Source of the DNA: Mya arenaria | Lineage: Eukaryota; Mollusca; Bivalvia; Myida; Myidae | Direction: 5' to 3' | Assembly: GCF_026914265.1 (NCBI RefSeq) | Contig: NC_069138.1 | Span: 34,526,598-34,590,597 of the forward strand | Length of the DNA: 64,000 bases | Part shown: in pieces, positions 1 through 11,067 of the stretch | Layout: each line of letters begins with the position of its first letter | Position numbering within the stretch: the stretch's first letter is position 1 | Program-made: the position numbers and the translations under genes | The notes under the pieces: generated by a model | Database searches by the model: none | Told to the model about the DNA's origin: nothing | The model's input: the letters and a program-made list of their open reading frames with translations, nothing else

Positions 1-544
1 TTATAGATTTATGTATGTTCAATTGGATAACTTATTTTTTTTTAATATATTTCAAATTATTTTGTTTTGTAAGATTTTGTTCTGTAAATCTGTTGTTTTA
101 ACTGACCTCGAAGTAAATAAGTTGTAACATGGATATTGTTTCTAATAAATGTCACAGATCTTGCCCAACGCAAACATATAGAGCTATAAAAAATGTGTTG
201 TGGCTTGTGCTAAGCAGTCAATATTAAAAGGGAAATATTTTAGAACTTTAAGAAATATGTTTTGACTCAATTATTTTCCTGACTAAATATTTTTCCATAT
301 AAGTCAACAAATGTTAATGAATTTCCTACTATATCTGCTCTTAATTTTGGAATGATTTTGTATTTTTAGCTACTTTATTCCAGGGGTAAACCATGGGTAT
401 TATTTTGGTGGTATTCCTCGAAAAGTTTACGGCTGGTATTCCAGTGGTATTGTGGAGTACCAGCCTTAAACCTTAAGTGGAAGACCACCAAAATTCACCG
501 CTGATATACCACTGAAATTCCAGTGGTATACTGCCAAATATTTT
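1..544. other. Non-coding stretch, no gene seen
   Basis: No open frame or splice pattern looks like a gene here. At about 385-540 the words GGTGGTATTCC, CCAGTGGTAT and their complements recur in both orientations, so this part can fold on itself. It leads directly into the TCTGAA/TTCAGA foldback that follows. Confidence 0.5.
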
Positions 545-912
545 ACTGGGGATCTCACCTGAACAATGTCTGAATATTTCTCTGAATACTGTCTGAGAAA
601 CTTGTCTGAACAACCCTCTGAATATTGTCTTACCAGTCTGAATTATGTCTGGATTGTTCCATTTTCAGCCATTTTTCAGCAGCTCAGCCAATATTCAGAA
701 AGAAAAGTCTGAATAAAAAGTCTGAAATTTAACTGAGCAGTGTTGTCAGACATAATCCAGAAACATATAACAACGCTGATTTTTTCTGAATTAGTGTTAC
801 AGACTTGATTCAGCTTTTGCAATTTCAGGTTATCAGCACACATTCAGCAATGATTCAGATGGTATTCAGACAAATTTTCAGCAAAATTCAGCTGAATTCA
901 GAGCATACTTTT
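545..912. repeat. TCTGAA/TTCAGA foldback repeat
   Basis: The left half carries many copies of TCTGAA or TCTGAATA on the plus strand (565-720). The right half carries the complements TTCAGA, TTCAGC and ATTCAG (825-905). The whole is a long imperfect inverted repeat made of a six-letter word. No protein frame is present. It may be a decayed foldback transposon; the family is not recognised. Confidence 0.5.
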
Positions 913-953
913 TCATGAGGGATGGAACTGTTCAAATCATTTAGAAAATTGTC

Positions 954-1298
954 TTAAAGCTGTACTCTCACAGATATACCGTTTTTACAACTTTTTTGTC
1001 TTGGAAAGAGCAAATGTTTTCGTAAATATCTGCAAACCAAAGATAAAAGATTGCTGACAAAAGATCAGATCGCCGATTTTCAAATTTCCGTTCGAAAAAT
1101 AATGTTTTATGGCTTAAACTGTTACTAACGGTTTAAGAAAAATGTATAAAACATTTTTGAACTTAAATATAAAAATCTGCGATCTTATTTTTTGTCAGCA
1201 GTCTTATATACATGGTTTCCATGCATTTTCGCATAAATTGGTTCGTTCCAAGACAACAATTTAAAAAAAACGTTCAATCTGTGAGAGGGCAGCTTTAA
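954..1298. mobile_element. Foldback MITE, family 1 (CTCACAGAT ends)
   Basis: It begins TTAAAGCTGTACTCTCACAG and ends with the inverse, CTGTGAGAGGGCAGCTTTAA. The interior is itself an imperfect inverted repeat: GTCTTGGAAAGAGC on the left is answered by GTTCCAAGACA on the right, around a TTAAAC/GTTTAAG centre. It has no coding capacity. Related copies lie at 7117, 12996, 30259, 34668, 48677, 50574 and 51061. The 12996 copy is the duplicated counterpart of this one. Confidence 0.75.
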
Positions 1299-2365
1299 CT
1301 ATAGAAGGTCATTGCACGTTTATAGAAATACAAACTTTATGAACATCCCTCGTTAAGTAATTGTATCAGACGATTAAAGTGATCAGCGATTTATGATAAA
1401 AGTTATTGTTTTAACAAAACTATTGCATTAAATCCGTACAAGGATTACTTGATTTCTGCCTTTGTGATGATCGTGTGGAATTATTAACATGCTTCAAAAT
1501 AATGCTTTAAGTAAGCATGTTTATATACAGGAATAAAATTTTAAAACATAAATTGAATCTTTGTTTAAAGCAGCATAACTCCAAAGCAAACTAAAGAAAA
1601 GATTAAAGAAAAATAATGAGAAAACCATAAGATGTCAAAACGCTTGTATTTCATGACACATATAAACGGCTCTGTTGGACGATATTTGACTTCCATTTCA
1701 CCTGTATCGTGATAGATATATTGTTTCTCTTAAGCACTCGTGTTGAATTGATGATGCAATAGCGGGATAATGCATTTTAGTCTGGAAAATTTCGGTGAAA
1801 AAGCGGGTAGTTGGTTCGTTGAGTAACATGTTTTAGGAAATTCGGGTTTGAAATTGCATTTGTTTTCGTTAAAACTGTACATTTTCTTAAAGATTGACAC
1901 TAACTCTACAAGGAAAGTCCAAAAATGTAGAGTTTGGTTAAGATTTGATAAAGTTATGGCTTCTTAAACAGGGTCATGTCGGCAAATATATGGAAATTCA
2001 GGGTCAAGTCGTCACCCTTTACAAAGATAATAAAATAAAAATAAAAAAAATAAATAAAAATTGTCAATTATCACAAGTTACAGTTACCACATCATATTCT
2101 TACTAAAAATTGATAAAAAATATACAAAAAAAACAAACAAAAACGGACGGGGGCGTGGTGTGTCAAAACAACGCAACCTGCCCCTGTGACTCAGATTATC
2201 TGTTTTGTTTAAGTGCTAATGCATATGGCTCAATTGATTGGACCAAATATATTATAATCATTTAGAAAACCTCCGACGAAAACAGCTGCTATTAGAGTTT
2301 ACATTTTATCATTAATTAATATATAAAGTGAGTTAATTAGAAGTTCGCGCATGAGCAATGGATAG
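1299..2365 (+). other. 5' flank of kinase copy 1
   Basis: No gene is seen. Nearly all of this sequence recurs at 13348-13710 and 14506-15180 upstream of kinase copy 3, so it belongs to the duplicated unit. The paralogous stretch differs mainly by about 800 bp present only in copy 3, which contains a 58-bp minisatellite. A/T-rich runs such as 2035-2070 are simple sequence. Confidence 0.6.
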
Positions 2366-2373
2366 TATAAAAG
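2366..2373 (+). promoter_or_regulatory. TATA box of kinase copy 1
   Basis: TATAAAAG lies 254 bp upstream of the start codon inside the conserved string GTATAAAAGGCATCTGCGG. Almost the same string precedes kinase copy 3 (15181) and, more diverged, copy 4 (24523). A start site about 30 bp downstream, near 2397, is inferred. An acceptor-like TTTATATTCAG ends at 2605, but copy 4 lacks it, so a 5'UTR intron is not supported. Confidence 0.65.
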
Positions 2374-2619
2374 GCATCTGCGGGCGCATTAAGTTGGGTA
2401 TTACTAAATTTGCTTTACGTACGGCAAAAGGTTGACACAGCAATAAAAACACTTTTCATCTTGGTAGCTAAGGATTAATATACAAACATGAAATTTCTGC
2501 ATCAAAACGAATTTCATGTTAATGGATAACTGATTAATACGTTATGCTGCAGTAATCGACAATTACATATGTAACGGCTTATCGTAAACATTTATTTATA
2601 TTCAGATTAAGCTGTAAGG

Positions 2620-3846
2620 ATGATTCAGAAAACAAGAGTATTGATGAAAACGTTCGTTATACTATTGGTACTGTGGGCTGTTTTGTTTGTGACAAATACA
2701 TTCAATGATATAAATATACATACTAAGCGAAAATTAGTTTGTGATGATTTTGCATACCGATCTTTTCATGGAACATATAATAATACATCGGTGCAAACAT
2801 CAAAGAGGCAGGAAACACCCACTATCAAGAACCTGGATATGTTAGAAAATGTTGAACCTCCAGAACTAGCATACGATCACAATGCCAACCACAAAACACA
2901 AAGTGATTATCAAAACATAAGACAGCATGCGAATGGAAATGTTTCATTTTCAGAAATGACGAACTATGCTATAAACTGTTCCAATATTAATGAGGTAAAG
3001 GTTAAAAAGCTGGTCGGAAGGGGAATGGACAAAGTAGCATTCCTCGGGATGTATAAAGTACAACACGTCGTGGTTAAAACTATAGTCAAAGAGATAGATA
3101 ATTCTTGCATTAAATTATTCGAGGACTATGAACACCGATCGGTTGTTGAAATGGCCGATGCAGTAAGAAGTGGATGTAAAAACCAATCAATGCAGCAATT
3201 CCTGTTGGAGATTATATATCACACAGTTATAAAGTCGGAAAGTATTGCACAAATGTTTGGATTTTGCCTCCATAGGGTTCCGGATACATTAACACCTAAG
3301 CTATTAAGAAATCTTAATTTTGTCGGACAACCAACACTTGCTAGTATAACTGAATATGGGAACACAACCAACATAGACCGTCTTCAAGCAATGTCGTTGA
3401 AACGAAGATTACAAGTGAGCAGGGACTTAGCACCTTTGCTGGTCCAGACAAATTATACGTCGATTGGGCCGATAACATTGATAGATTTTGAGCCGAAACA
3501 TTTTCTTTTTGTAAATGGTAGAATGAAAGTCTTCGATCTTGGACTATATTATCATGGCCACCCCCCATGTGGCCCACAGAGTAACAACAGCTTCAAATAC
3601 TGGCATACAGAACATAGTGTCAGCAATAACACCTGTCTCTACAATATACCATGCACTGACGGGACATGTAATGGTCTCCATTACGTCATTAACTCAAGGC
3701 TCATGGTAAATAGTCTTATTGAACCTCTGTTGGGTAAAGCCTTTGTCACTAAGATACCAAAACTGCACGGTTTATTTACGTCTAAAGGGATTATTTCTCA
3801 AATCAATAAAACACTCGATTTCCTTCAGAGCCAGGGATTGTCATGA
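2620..3846 (+). CDS. PKDCC-like: PKDCC/VLK-like secretory-pathway kinase, copy 1
   Basis: A 408-residue, single-exon type II membrane protein. A short basic tail is followed by a signal-anchor at about residues 11-28, then a stem of about 100 residues and a kinase-like domain from about 125. Visible elements are a glycine-rich loop (VGRGMDK, 132-138), a beta-3 lysine (K153 in VVVKTI) and a likely alpha-C glutamate (E197). A catalytic-loop aspartate sits in IDFEPKHF (D289), and the metal-binding motif reads DLG (306-308) instead of DFG. Cysteines around 317-350 and the C..G.C.G element near 345-352 match the tail of the PKDCC/FAM69 group. There are about eight N-glycosylation sequons. Family members phosphorylate secreted proteins in the Golgi or outside the cell; the substrate here is unknown. 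About 28 residues differ from copy 3 (about 93% identity by hand count). FAM69/DIPK membership is the main alternative. The lack of introns suggests an ancestral retrocopy. Confidence 0.8.
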   Translation: MIQKTRVLMKTFVILLVLWAVLFVTNTFNDINIHTKRKLVCDDFAYRSFHGTYNNTSVQTSKRQETPTIKNLDMLENVEPPELAYDHNANHKTQSDYQNIRQHANGNVSFSEMTNYAINCSNINEVKVKKLVGRGMDKVAFLGMYKVQHVVVKTIVKEIDNSCIKLFEDYEHRSVVEMADAVRSGCKNQSMQQFLLEIIYHTVIKSESIAQMFGFCLHRVPDTLTPKLLRNLNFVGQPTLASITEYGNTTNIDRLQAMSLKRRLQVSRDLAPLLVQTNYTSIGPITLIDFEPKHFLFVNGRMKVFDLGLYYHGHPPCGPQSNNSFKYWHTEHSVSNNTCLYNIPCTDGTCNGLHYVINSRLMVNSLIEPLLGKAFVTKIPKLHGLFTSKGIISQINKTLDFLQSQGLS

Positions 3847-4297
3847 GAGTTGAGGAGATGTCAGGATGTGTGTTGAAGACTATAAATGTTGCTGCTTCAA
3901 TATTGTATTGTTGCTGTAGAATGCCTGTTGCATGAAAAATGCTTGTCATTAAGAACTGTTAAAACTTTTTGTTTGCGAGTTCGTATCATGGGTTCAATGT
4001 TTAATTTTGCAAAACTCAACGCAATAAGAATAAACAGAGCAAAATATAGGGATTGCTAATTATTTTTGCATTCATGCAATATATGTTGCGAGCTTGCAAA
4101 TCAATGGATGCTCTCGAGGAGAATACAATGTAGCACATGTCAAATGCAAAAACGGCTTTTAATCATACAAAGCCATCATAATATGTCACACATATATTGC
4201 TAAGACACTGGTCAGAGGAAATCAATGGCAACTGCTTTGTCTCTTCCCCGTCACAATTTCTATTTACATAACCTTCTAGGGCATGCCAATATGTATG

Positions 4298-4303
4298 AAT
4301 AAA
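4298..4303 (+). terminator. Polyadenylation signal, kinase copy 1
   Basis: AATAAA lies in TATGAATAAAGT, 452 bp after the stop codon. The same string occurs at the equivalent place after the other kinase copies, just before the minisatellite. A second AATAAA at 4029-4034 could be used instead. Confidence 0.5.
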
Positions 4304-4328
4304 GTTTAATACATGTAGTGTCCCAATA

Positions 4329-5247
4329 ATGTTCAAAGAGTTAACGCGTTTCAATTTTCATGTTCAAAGTGTTATAATGTTTTAATTTTCATGTTCAAAG
4401 TGTTATAGTGTTTCAATATTCATGTTCAAATTGTTTTAGCGTTGTATTTTCATGTTCAGTGTTGTAGCGTTTCAATATTTATGTTCAAAGTGTTATAGCG
4501 TTTAAATATCCATGTTCAAAGTGTTATAGCGTTTAAATATTTATGTTCAAAGTGCTATAGCGTTTAAATATCCATGTTCAAAGTGTTATAGCGTTTAAAT
4601 ATTTATGTTCAAAGTGCTATAGCGTTTAAATATCCATGTTCAGTGTTGTAGCGTTTAAATATTTATGTTCAAAGTGCTATAGCGTTTAAATATCCATGTT
4701 CAAAGTGTTATAGCGTTTAAATATCCATGTTCAAAGTGCTATAGCGTTTAAATATTTATTTTCAAAGTGTTATAGCGTTTAAATATCCATGTTCAGTGTT
4801 GTAGCGTTTAAATATTTATGTTCAAAGTGCTATAGCGTTTAAATATCCATGTTCAAAGTGCTATAGCGTTTAAATATCCATGTTCAAAGTGTTATAGCGT
4901 TTAAATATTTATGTTCAAAGTGCTATAGCGTTTAAATATCAATGTTCAAAGTGTTATAGCGTTTAAATATTTATGTTCAAAGTGTTATAGCGTTTAAATA
5001 TCCATGTTCAGTGTTGTAGCGTTTCAATATTTATGTTCAAAGTGTTATAGCGTTTAAATATCCATGTTCAGTGTTGTAGCGTTTAAATATCCATGTTCAA
5101 AGTGTTATAGCGTTTAAATATCCATGTTCAAAGTATTATAGCGTTTCAATGTTCATGTTCAAAGTGTTATAGCGTTTAAATATCTATGTTCAAAGTATTA
5201 TAGCGTTTCAACGTTCATGTTCAAAGTGTTATAGCGTTTCAATAGGC
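4329..5247 (+). repeat. 31-bp minisatellite after kinase copy 1
   Basis: About 30 units of ATGTTCAAAGTGTTATAGCG followed by TTTAAATATCC (31 bp). A shortened unit reading GTTCAGTGTTGTAGCG recurs near 4453, 4640, 4793, 5009 and 5070, so blocks of several units seem to have been copied together. The array lies immediately 3' of the kinase transcription unit, as it does for all four copies. Open frames here are repeat artefacts. Confidence 0.9.
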
Positions 5248-7116
5248 ATGTAAAAAGTTTTCAATATAAATGTATACAATATAATACAGTATACATACCC
5301 GCTTTCGGTCTTTCACTAGAGTTTGATTGAGAATTTAGTTTCTTAAAACACTTCAAAAAACATTTTCACAAAACTGCCGCCTGATGGAGCACTGTCAAGT
5401 CATTATTTTGGAAACGGATTTGTCGAACTAATCACCTTATCAAACCCCGGTAATGAAACGAAGGCGTGGTTCTTTAAGTGGCATGGACTGCCATTTGTTT
5501 CATTTAAAATGGTGAAGATAAAGTTCATTGGAAGCAAAATGTTGCCTTCCGATGTAGCATAGCATATATGACGTAATTTATCACTTGTTAAACACACACT
5601 GTATTATTATGCTTTCATAATGCCTGCATGCAAATTGATGTAATACGTTATTTAGTTAGCATTGAAGTATAATACGCTATAAGATATGGAGTCGTTGGGT
5701 GAGGCTTCATTTTTGGATTGTTATTTCTTTAGAAAGTTTTGCTTCTTAATTATCAATTTAAAGTATAATTAAGCATTGCTTTTATTTAAAATGGGTATTT
5801 TAATGTATGATATATTTTTTTAATTATCTTAGATCTTCTTTTAATGACCTGTTTGACATGTTATAAATTAGATATTAAAAGTCCTTGTAAACTTGTGTTA
5901 TTGAAGTGCAAACTTCTTTTAAGAGTATAGAGGTTAGAATAAAACGTATATGTTTATATTTTGTTGGTATATTATTTTTCAGTCATACATTTACCTTGAT
6001 GCACGCTATTAATTACTTCCGAGGCGGACATTTGGGCGTGTGCCCCCCTTCCAAAAAGGAGCCCCATATTAGTTTTGGTTGTTTCCCTATTTTCGACTAA
6101 AAAAATAACAACAGCAGAGAAGCATAGGCTCATTCGGAGCTCCTCGGCCATTTTTATCGAAAACAACATCGGATGTATGTGGACGGTTAGAAATCGGTAC
6201 ACTTTAACTACGCTGCAAGTAGAAAGTTCAGTGTAACGAGCACACTTTTAGATTACACAACACCATTGTAATTTTCTCTATAATTCAATATGAAATGATC
6301 GTATTTAGACAACATTTCAAGGCATTTCTAGCGAATGCAGACTATGATTACCATTGTATATTCATTACAAGCTTTAAATAACCTAATTAAATAAAAACGG
6401 GGGTCAAGTTATTCATAAACAAATCTACCCTAACTCTTAAACATAAGGACTTAACAGACAGACCGACCCTGACTGTATTTAAAGGCATTCCCGCCAGACG
6501 CTATCCCTTGGGAACGATTGACCATCTAAATATATAATCATTATGGACAAAAAGGAAGCACAAACAGACTCTAACGGACATATACAAATGCGTCCTATAA
6601 AAAAACTGGCGATATACTTATATGGAACAACGGCTATATTCGATATGGCTGGAATCCTCGGAGAGGACTCGCGCGAATATATTTATATTTAGATACACAT
6701 TTCTTAAACATTTAGAAAAGTGTACGCGCAAATATCTACAATAGCGCAAGAATGATGTAAACGTTTTACCAAAGCAAACGATATGCGCAATATTGAATAC
6801 CGTGACCTGGTGTACACCGAATAAAGTGCATATACCGGGATTGCTGGCGATAGGGAATTAGATATTGGACATATAACTTTTACAGCGTCTGTGAAATAAA
6901 GCGATTTGGTTATATTTGAATATTTTTACACTCTGGTACTTTTCTGTACAAATGAAGTGACGTTCATTTTCGCATGAATGCCCCCGACAAATCACCGGCG
7001 TAGTAATTTCGGCGACCTATTTATTATGCAAATGTTAGTTAAGGGCATGCGCTAACGCGCTTCAAGGGAATTGCCATTTTGAGCGGGGTATTTATGAATT
7101 TTATCATAAATTAGTG

Positions 7117-7302
7117 TTACTAACGCTCTAGGAAAAAGAGGGTTTTTTTGCATTAAAAACAGTAAATATGGAAACCTGCGATTTGATTGTGTGTCAGCAG
7201 TCTTGTATCATTTATTTCCAGACATTAACGCAAAAATTGTCTGATTCTAAGACAAAAACTAACAGAGTTGTCGAAACGGTCAGTCTGTGAGATTGCAGGC
7301 TG
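7117..7302. mobile_element. Decayed half of MITE family 1 (block L, copy A)
   Basis: It matches the right half of the 954-1298 element: GTCAGCAGTCTT, then AACGCAAAAATTGTCTGATTC and TCTAAGACAAA, ending CAGTCTGTGAGATTGCAGGC. It is more diverged than the other copies and lacks a recognisable left end. The duplicate is at about 30259-30445. Confidence 0.5.
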
Positions 7303-7601
7303 GAAATGAAAATGATGATAACAGCACTTCTTTACAAGAAAAAACAACCTCACACATAATCAATAGGAATTTAATATGAATATGCATTTTTTATTAAAAA
7401 CTATATCATAAATTAAAAGTATCACAGACAAAGTCAAAAACGTAATGCAAATGATGTATGTATTATTATGGCAAAATGTCTTGAGTCAATATCCAAGCAA
7501 TTAAAATTCAAGTGACTCAGTTAATTTAAGTGAACACAATGTGGAAAAGTCATCGTAGTTGTCAACTGAGTACATATACTATTTAGTGCCAATGCCTATG
7601 T

Positions 7602-9330
7602 TTAAACTAAATTGATGTAATCGTCGTTGCTTTTGCTGCCATACAGTTCACCGTGAGTGAGGGTCGGCTTCGCCATGCACAGGCCGCGGCGGGGACAGGA
7701 GTTCCTCCGGCATACATGTAGACCTCCCTTGTCTGAAAACCAAATATGATACAGATAGTGCTTGCCCAAATATAACAATCTCAACTCATAGTACCACAAA
7801 ACATCAGAAGATATTCAAAATCATATGTTTTACACATGTAAGAGCGCATTCCCTCATAGATTATTTTGAAACAAACATGGTCAATATATCATGGAAATAA
7901 TATATTTCAAAAGCAAGAAATGAACTTGAGTCCAAATTGTAATTTTGAGTTACTACTCAAGCATATTTTGTGTTCAAGAAAAAATGATATTTAAAATATT
8001 GAGCAATGATGTCCGTCAACATAATGCACAAAAAATGCGCTTTTAAAATCAGCAAAACATTTATCAATTTTGAACAATGTTCTAATGTCGAAAACTAAGT
8101 TAAGCTTTAGGCCAAGGAATGACTTGAGTTTGTTCGCGATATTTGGACATAGGGTAGTGTTTACATACTGTCTCAAGTCTGAGTTCAGACTGAACACTCA
8201 AATCTTCATTTCTTTGTAGCTTAAATTCCATCTAGAACAGCATTGATGGTGAACTTTGCAAAAGTATATAACTATTTGAATAGTTTACTACGAAATGCAT
8301 CTAAACACATTTCTATAAAAAGCTGTTATATTCCTTCATGAAAATGCTTTGCTGAGTCTAAGTCTGGATGCAGACTTGAGACTGAGAGACTGTTCGTAAT
8401 CATGGCACCTGGATGTGGGCTAGTTTTCAAATTAGCTTCTCTTTCGTGCTGAGACAAGTGTTTCCGGCAAAAAAGTTGACCGCCAATGTCTGACTTGCAT
8501 ATTAATAATAGTAGCAATACTGTTAGTCAGATAACTAATCATCTCAGGGGCTGCTGTAGCCAAAGTCCACTCGGCGCGAAAAAAACAAACATGCGCAGGC
8601 CGCGGCTTAGGTAGGAGTGCTTCCGGTCTTAGGTATAGACCTCCCGATTCTGTCAGACATTACATTATGATAAAGATGGTGCATCTCATTTTTATGTGGC
8701 CATTGTCCGCCCTGGAACGTGTGCGTCCGGCATAGGCACAGTCCATCCGTGTCTGGAAAAATACAAAACCATTGATAGTGATGGTGTTAGTTTTCGTTGT
8801 AGCCATCGTCCTTCCTGAATCCTGATACGAGTGCTTCCGGCAAAGATACAGATCGCCCGTATCTGAAAAAAAAACAGCCTTTGTCCGCCCTAGTGCAAGT
8901 TCTTCTACAGTGCTTACGGTATACTATAGGTGTGGATCTCCAGTCTGAAGAAAACCATTCGTGTTTGCATCGAATGGCGATTTTATGTCATATGATGTCC
9001 GCGAGTCAGCAGTTTGATATATTAACACAAGTATCACAAACCCGAACAGTTTGATGCATCTACCTCTTATAATTAACAGTCTTATTACTTGCCCAGTCTA
9101 CTTTCATTATTAAAAATTCATTATATCTAGACATTATGATGCTTTTAAAAATAGTTACTCACAGGGAGCATATATGGCGTCAACCTTGTGCAAGCTGTTG
9201 AGGTCGACCCCGTTGTGCTTAAGGGCGGCTTCTGCATGCTTGTTCGAGAGCAGCCAGACCACGCTGTTTCTGGTCCTCTTAACCGGGGCCATAAGCACAC
9301 CACGGTCTCTACGATATTCCGGCGTCAAAC
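7602..9330 (-). CDS. Unrecognised minus-strand gene, two exons (block L copy A)
   Basis: Two exons are supported by splice sites and phase. Exon 9330-9163 (168 bp, acceptor ACGTTCAG, donor CTCCCT/GTGAGT) starts and ends in phase 1 and encodes PEYRRDRGVLMAPVKRTRNS followed by more soluble sequence. Terminal exon 7732-7602 (131 bp, acceptor GTTTTCAG) accepts that phase and encodes a small Cys-rich tail containing CRRNSCPRRGLC, ending in TAA. I do not recognise the family. Upstream exons and the start were not found. In this copy the DNA upstream is replaced at 9763 by kinase sequence, so the gene is probably truncated. Five decayed terminal-exon-like cassettes lie between the two exons. It could be a functional small secreted protein or a relic. 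Confidence 0.35.
8455..8944 (-). pseudogene. Array of decayed terminal-exon cassettes (copy A)
   Basis: Reading the minus strand, five short cassettes begin after CAG or AAG at about 8944, 8862, 8752, 8650 and 8492. Each opens with a short polar stretch and a CRKH- or CRTH-like word, for example LYLCRKHSYQ at 8862 and LCLCRTHTFQ at 8752. They resemble the start of the terminal exon at 7732 (LHVCRRNSC). At least the 8650 and 8944 cassettes contain in-frame stops. None has a clear donor site, so they look like duplicated and dying alternative last exons. The same array is found at about 31600-32080 in copy B. Confidence 0.45.
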
Positions 9331-9762
9331 CTGAACGTGTATAATTTATATACATGCTTAAAGGAACGTCACATGTCCAATGTTCCCCATTTCTCCTTGT
9401 TTAAGACTGATAGCCAATTGAACATATGTATGGCTTGACCTTGGGACGAAAGCTTTGATGAGTGCTAATTAGGCGTCACACTTTCCCCATGCGAATCTTT
9501 CTGTGAAGTTTGGTGAAAATTCGAATATAAAGGTACAGGTACAACTGAGACACGATAGCAATGGTCAGACGGACAGAGGTACTGCACTATGATACACCAT
9601 GGAATGTCATTAATTGGATACCCGTCATAAACCAACACGCAAGATATATCACAAAATACGGTAGTCTGTATTCTCATCCAGTGCAATACGGCTGTATTCC
9701 ATTCTACTGAAGTCACGCCATAACAAGTTTTATTATATACCCATCATAAATCCACACGCAAG

Positions 9763-10517
9763 AAAGAGATAGATAATTCTTGCATTAAGTTATTCGAGGA
9801 GAATGTACACCGATCAGTTGTTGAAATGGCCGATGCAGTAAGAAGTGGGTGCAATAACCAAGCAATGCAGCAGTTCCTGTTAGAGATAATATATCACACA
9901 GTTATAAAGTCGGAAAGTATTGTACAAATGTTTGGATTTTGCCTCCATAGGGTTCCGGATACATTAACACCTAAGCTATTAAGAAATCTTAATTTTGTCG
10001 GACAACCAACACTTGCTAGTATAACTGAATATGGGAACACAACAACCATAGACCGTCTTCAAGCAATGTCTTTGAAGCGAAGATTACAAGTGAGCAGGGA
10101 CTTTGCTGGTCCAGACAAATTCTACGTCGATTGGGCCGATAACAATGATAGATTTTTAGCCGAAACATTTTCTATTGGTAAATGGTAGATTGAAAGTCTT
10201 CGATCTTGGTTTATATTACCATGCCCCCCCCCCCCCCATGTGGCCCACAGAGTAACAACAGCTTTAAATACTGGCATACAGAATATACTGTCAGCAATAA
10301 CACCTGTCTTTACAATATACCTTGCACTGATGGGACATGTAATGGACTCCATTACGTCGTTAACTCAATGCTCATGGTAAATAGTCTTATTGAACCTCTG
10401 TTGGGTAAAACCTTTGTCACTAAGATACCAAAACTGCACGGTTTATTGACGTCTAAAGGGATTATTTATCATATCAATAAAACACTCGATTTCCTTCAGA
10501 GCCAGGGACTGTCATGA
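9763..10517 (+). pseudogene. PKDCC-like: 5'-truncated kinase fragment, copy 2
   Basis: The sequence matches kinase copy 3 from about residue 156 to the stop. The first 155 codons, including the membrane anchor, glycine loop and beta-3 lysine, are missing, because the kinase sequence starts abruptly after block L. Relative to copies 1 and 3, an 8-bp deletion shifts the frame just before the catalytic loop (near 10102), and a C-run has expanded near 10226. It still carries the 3' flank and the minisatellite, so it arose as a DNA-level duplication. It cannot make an active kinase. Confidence 0.9.
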
Positions 10518-11067
10518 GAGTTGAAGAGATGTCATGATGTATGTTGGAGACTATAAATGTTGCTGCTTCAATATTGTATTGTTGCTGAAGAATGCCAGTC
10601 GCATGAAAAAATGCTTCTCATTTAAAACTGTTAAAGTTTTTGTTTGCGAGTTTGTTTTTTTATCATGGGTTTCACTTTCGCAAAACACAATACGATTAAG
10701 AATCCAGAGTTTTGCTTTTATCCCTTAATTTTATCTTTAGAAATGAATACCTTTTCAAAACTTTAAGGATAAACAGAGCAAAAAATACGCATAAGGATTG
10801 CTAATTATTTTTGCGTTCATGCAATATGTTGCGAGCATGCAAATCAATGGATGCCCTCGAAGAGAATATAATGTAGCACATGGCAAATGCAAAAACCACT
10901 TTTGGTCATACAAACCCATCATTATAATTTATTTCAAACACATATTTCTACGTTACTGGTCAGAGGAAATCAAAGACAACTGCTTTGTCTCCTTGTAGTT
11001 ACAATTTCCATAACCTTCTAGGGCATGTCAATATGTATAAATAAAGTGTTATACATATAGTGTCCCA

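Larger units (their letters stand above)
5250..9762. repeat. Segmental duplication block L, copy A
   Basis: This block is nearly identical to 28169-32878. Differences are scattered substitutions, a 228-bp stretch present only in copy B (29351-29578), a 61-bp stretch present only in copy A (near 8010-8070) and a 20-bp triplication in copy B. It carries minus-strand exons described separately (7602-9330). The copy ends abruptly at 9762, where it is joined to kinase sequence. 5250-7100 holds no gene that I can support. Confidence 0.85.

Noticed and set aside
2464-2605. Possible 5'UTR intron of kinase copy 1
   Set aside because: A donor- and acceptor-like pair exists, but the acceptor is not kept in copy 4 and the reading frame does not need it.
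5906-6202. Overlapping frames on both strands around 6000
   Set aside because: The plus frame has no counterpart start or end in copy B (a stop arises at 28940) and neither shows a domain or splice signal.
9465-9716. Minus-strand frame, 83 residues, kept in both L blocks
   Set aside because: It overlaps the about 120-bp tandem repeat in copy B, has no splice sites, and its conservation follows from the recent duplication.
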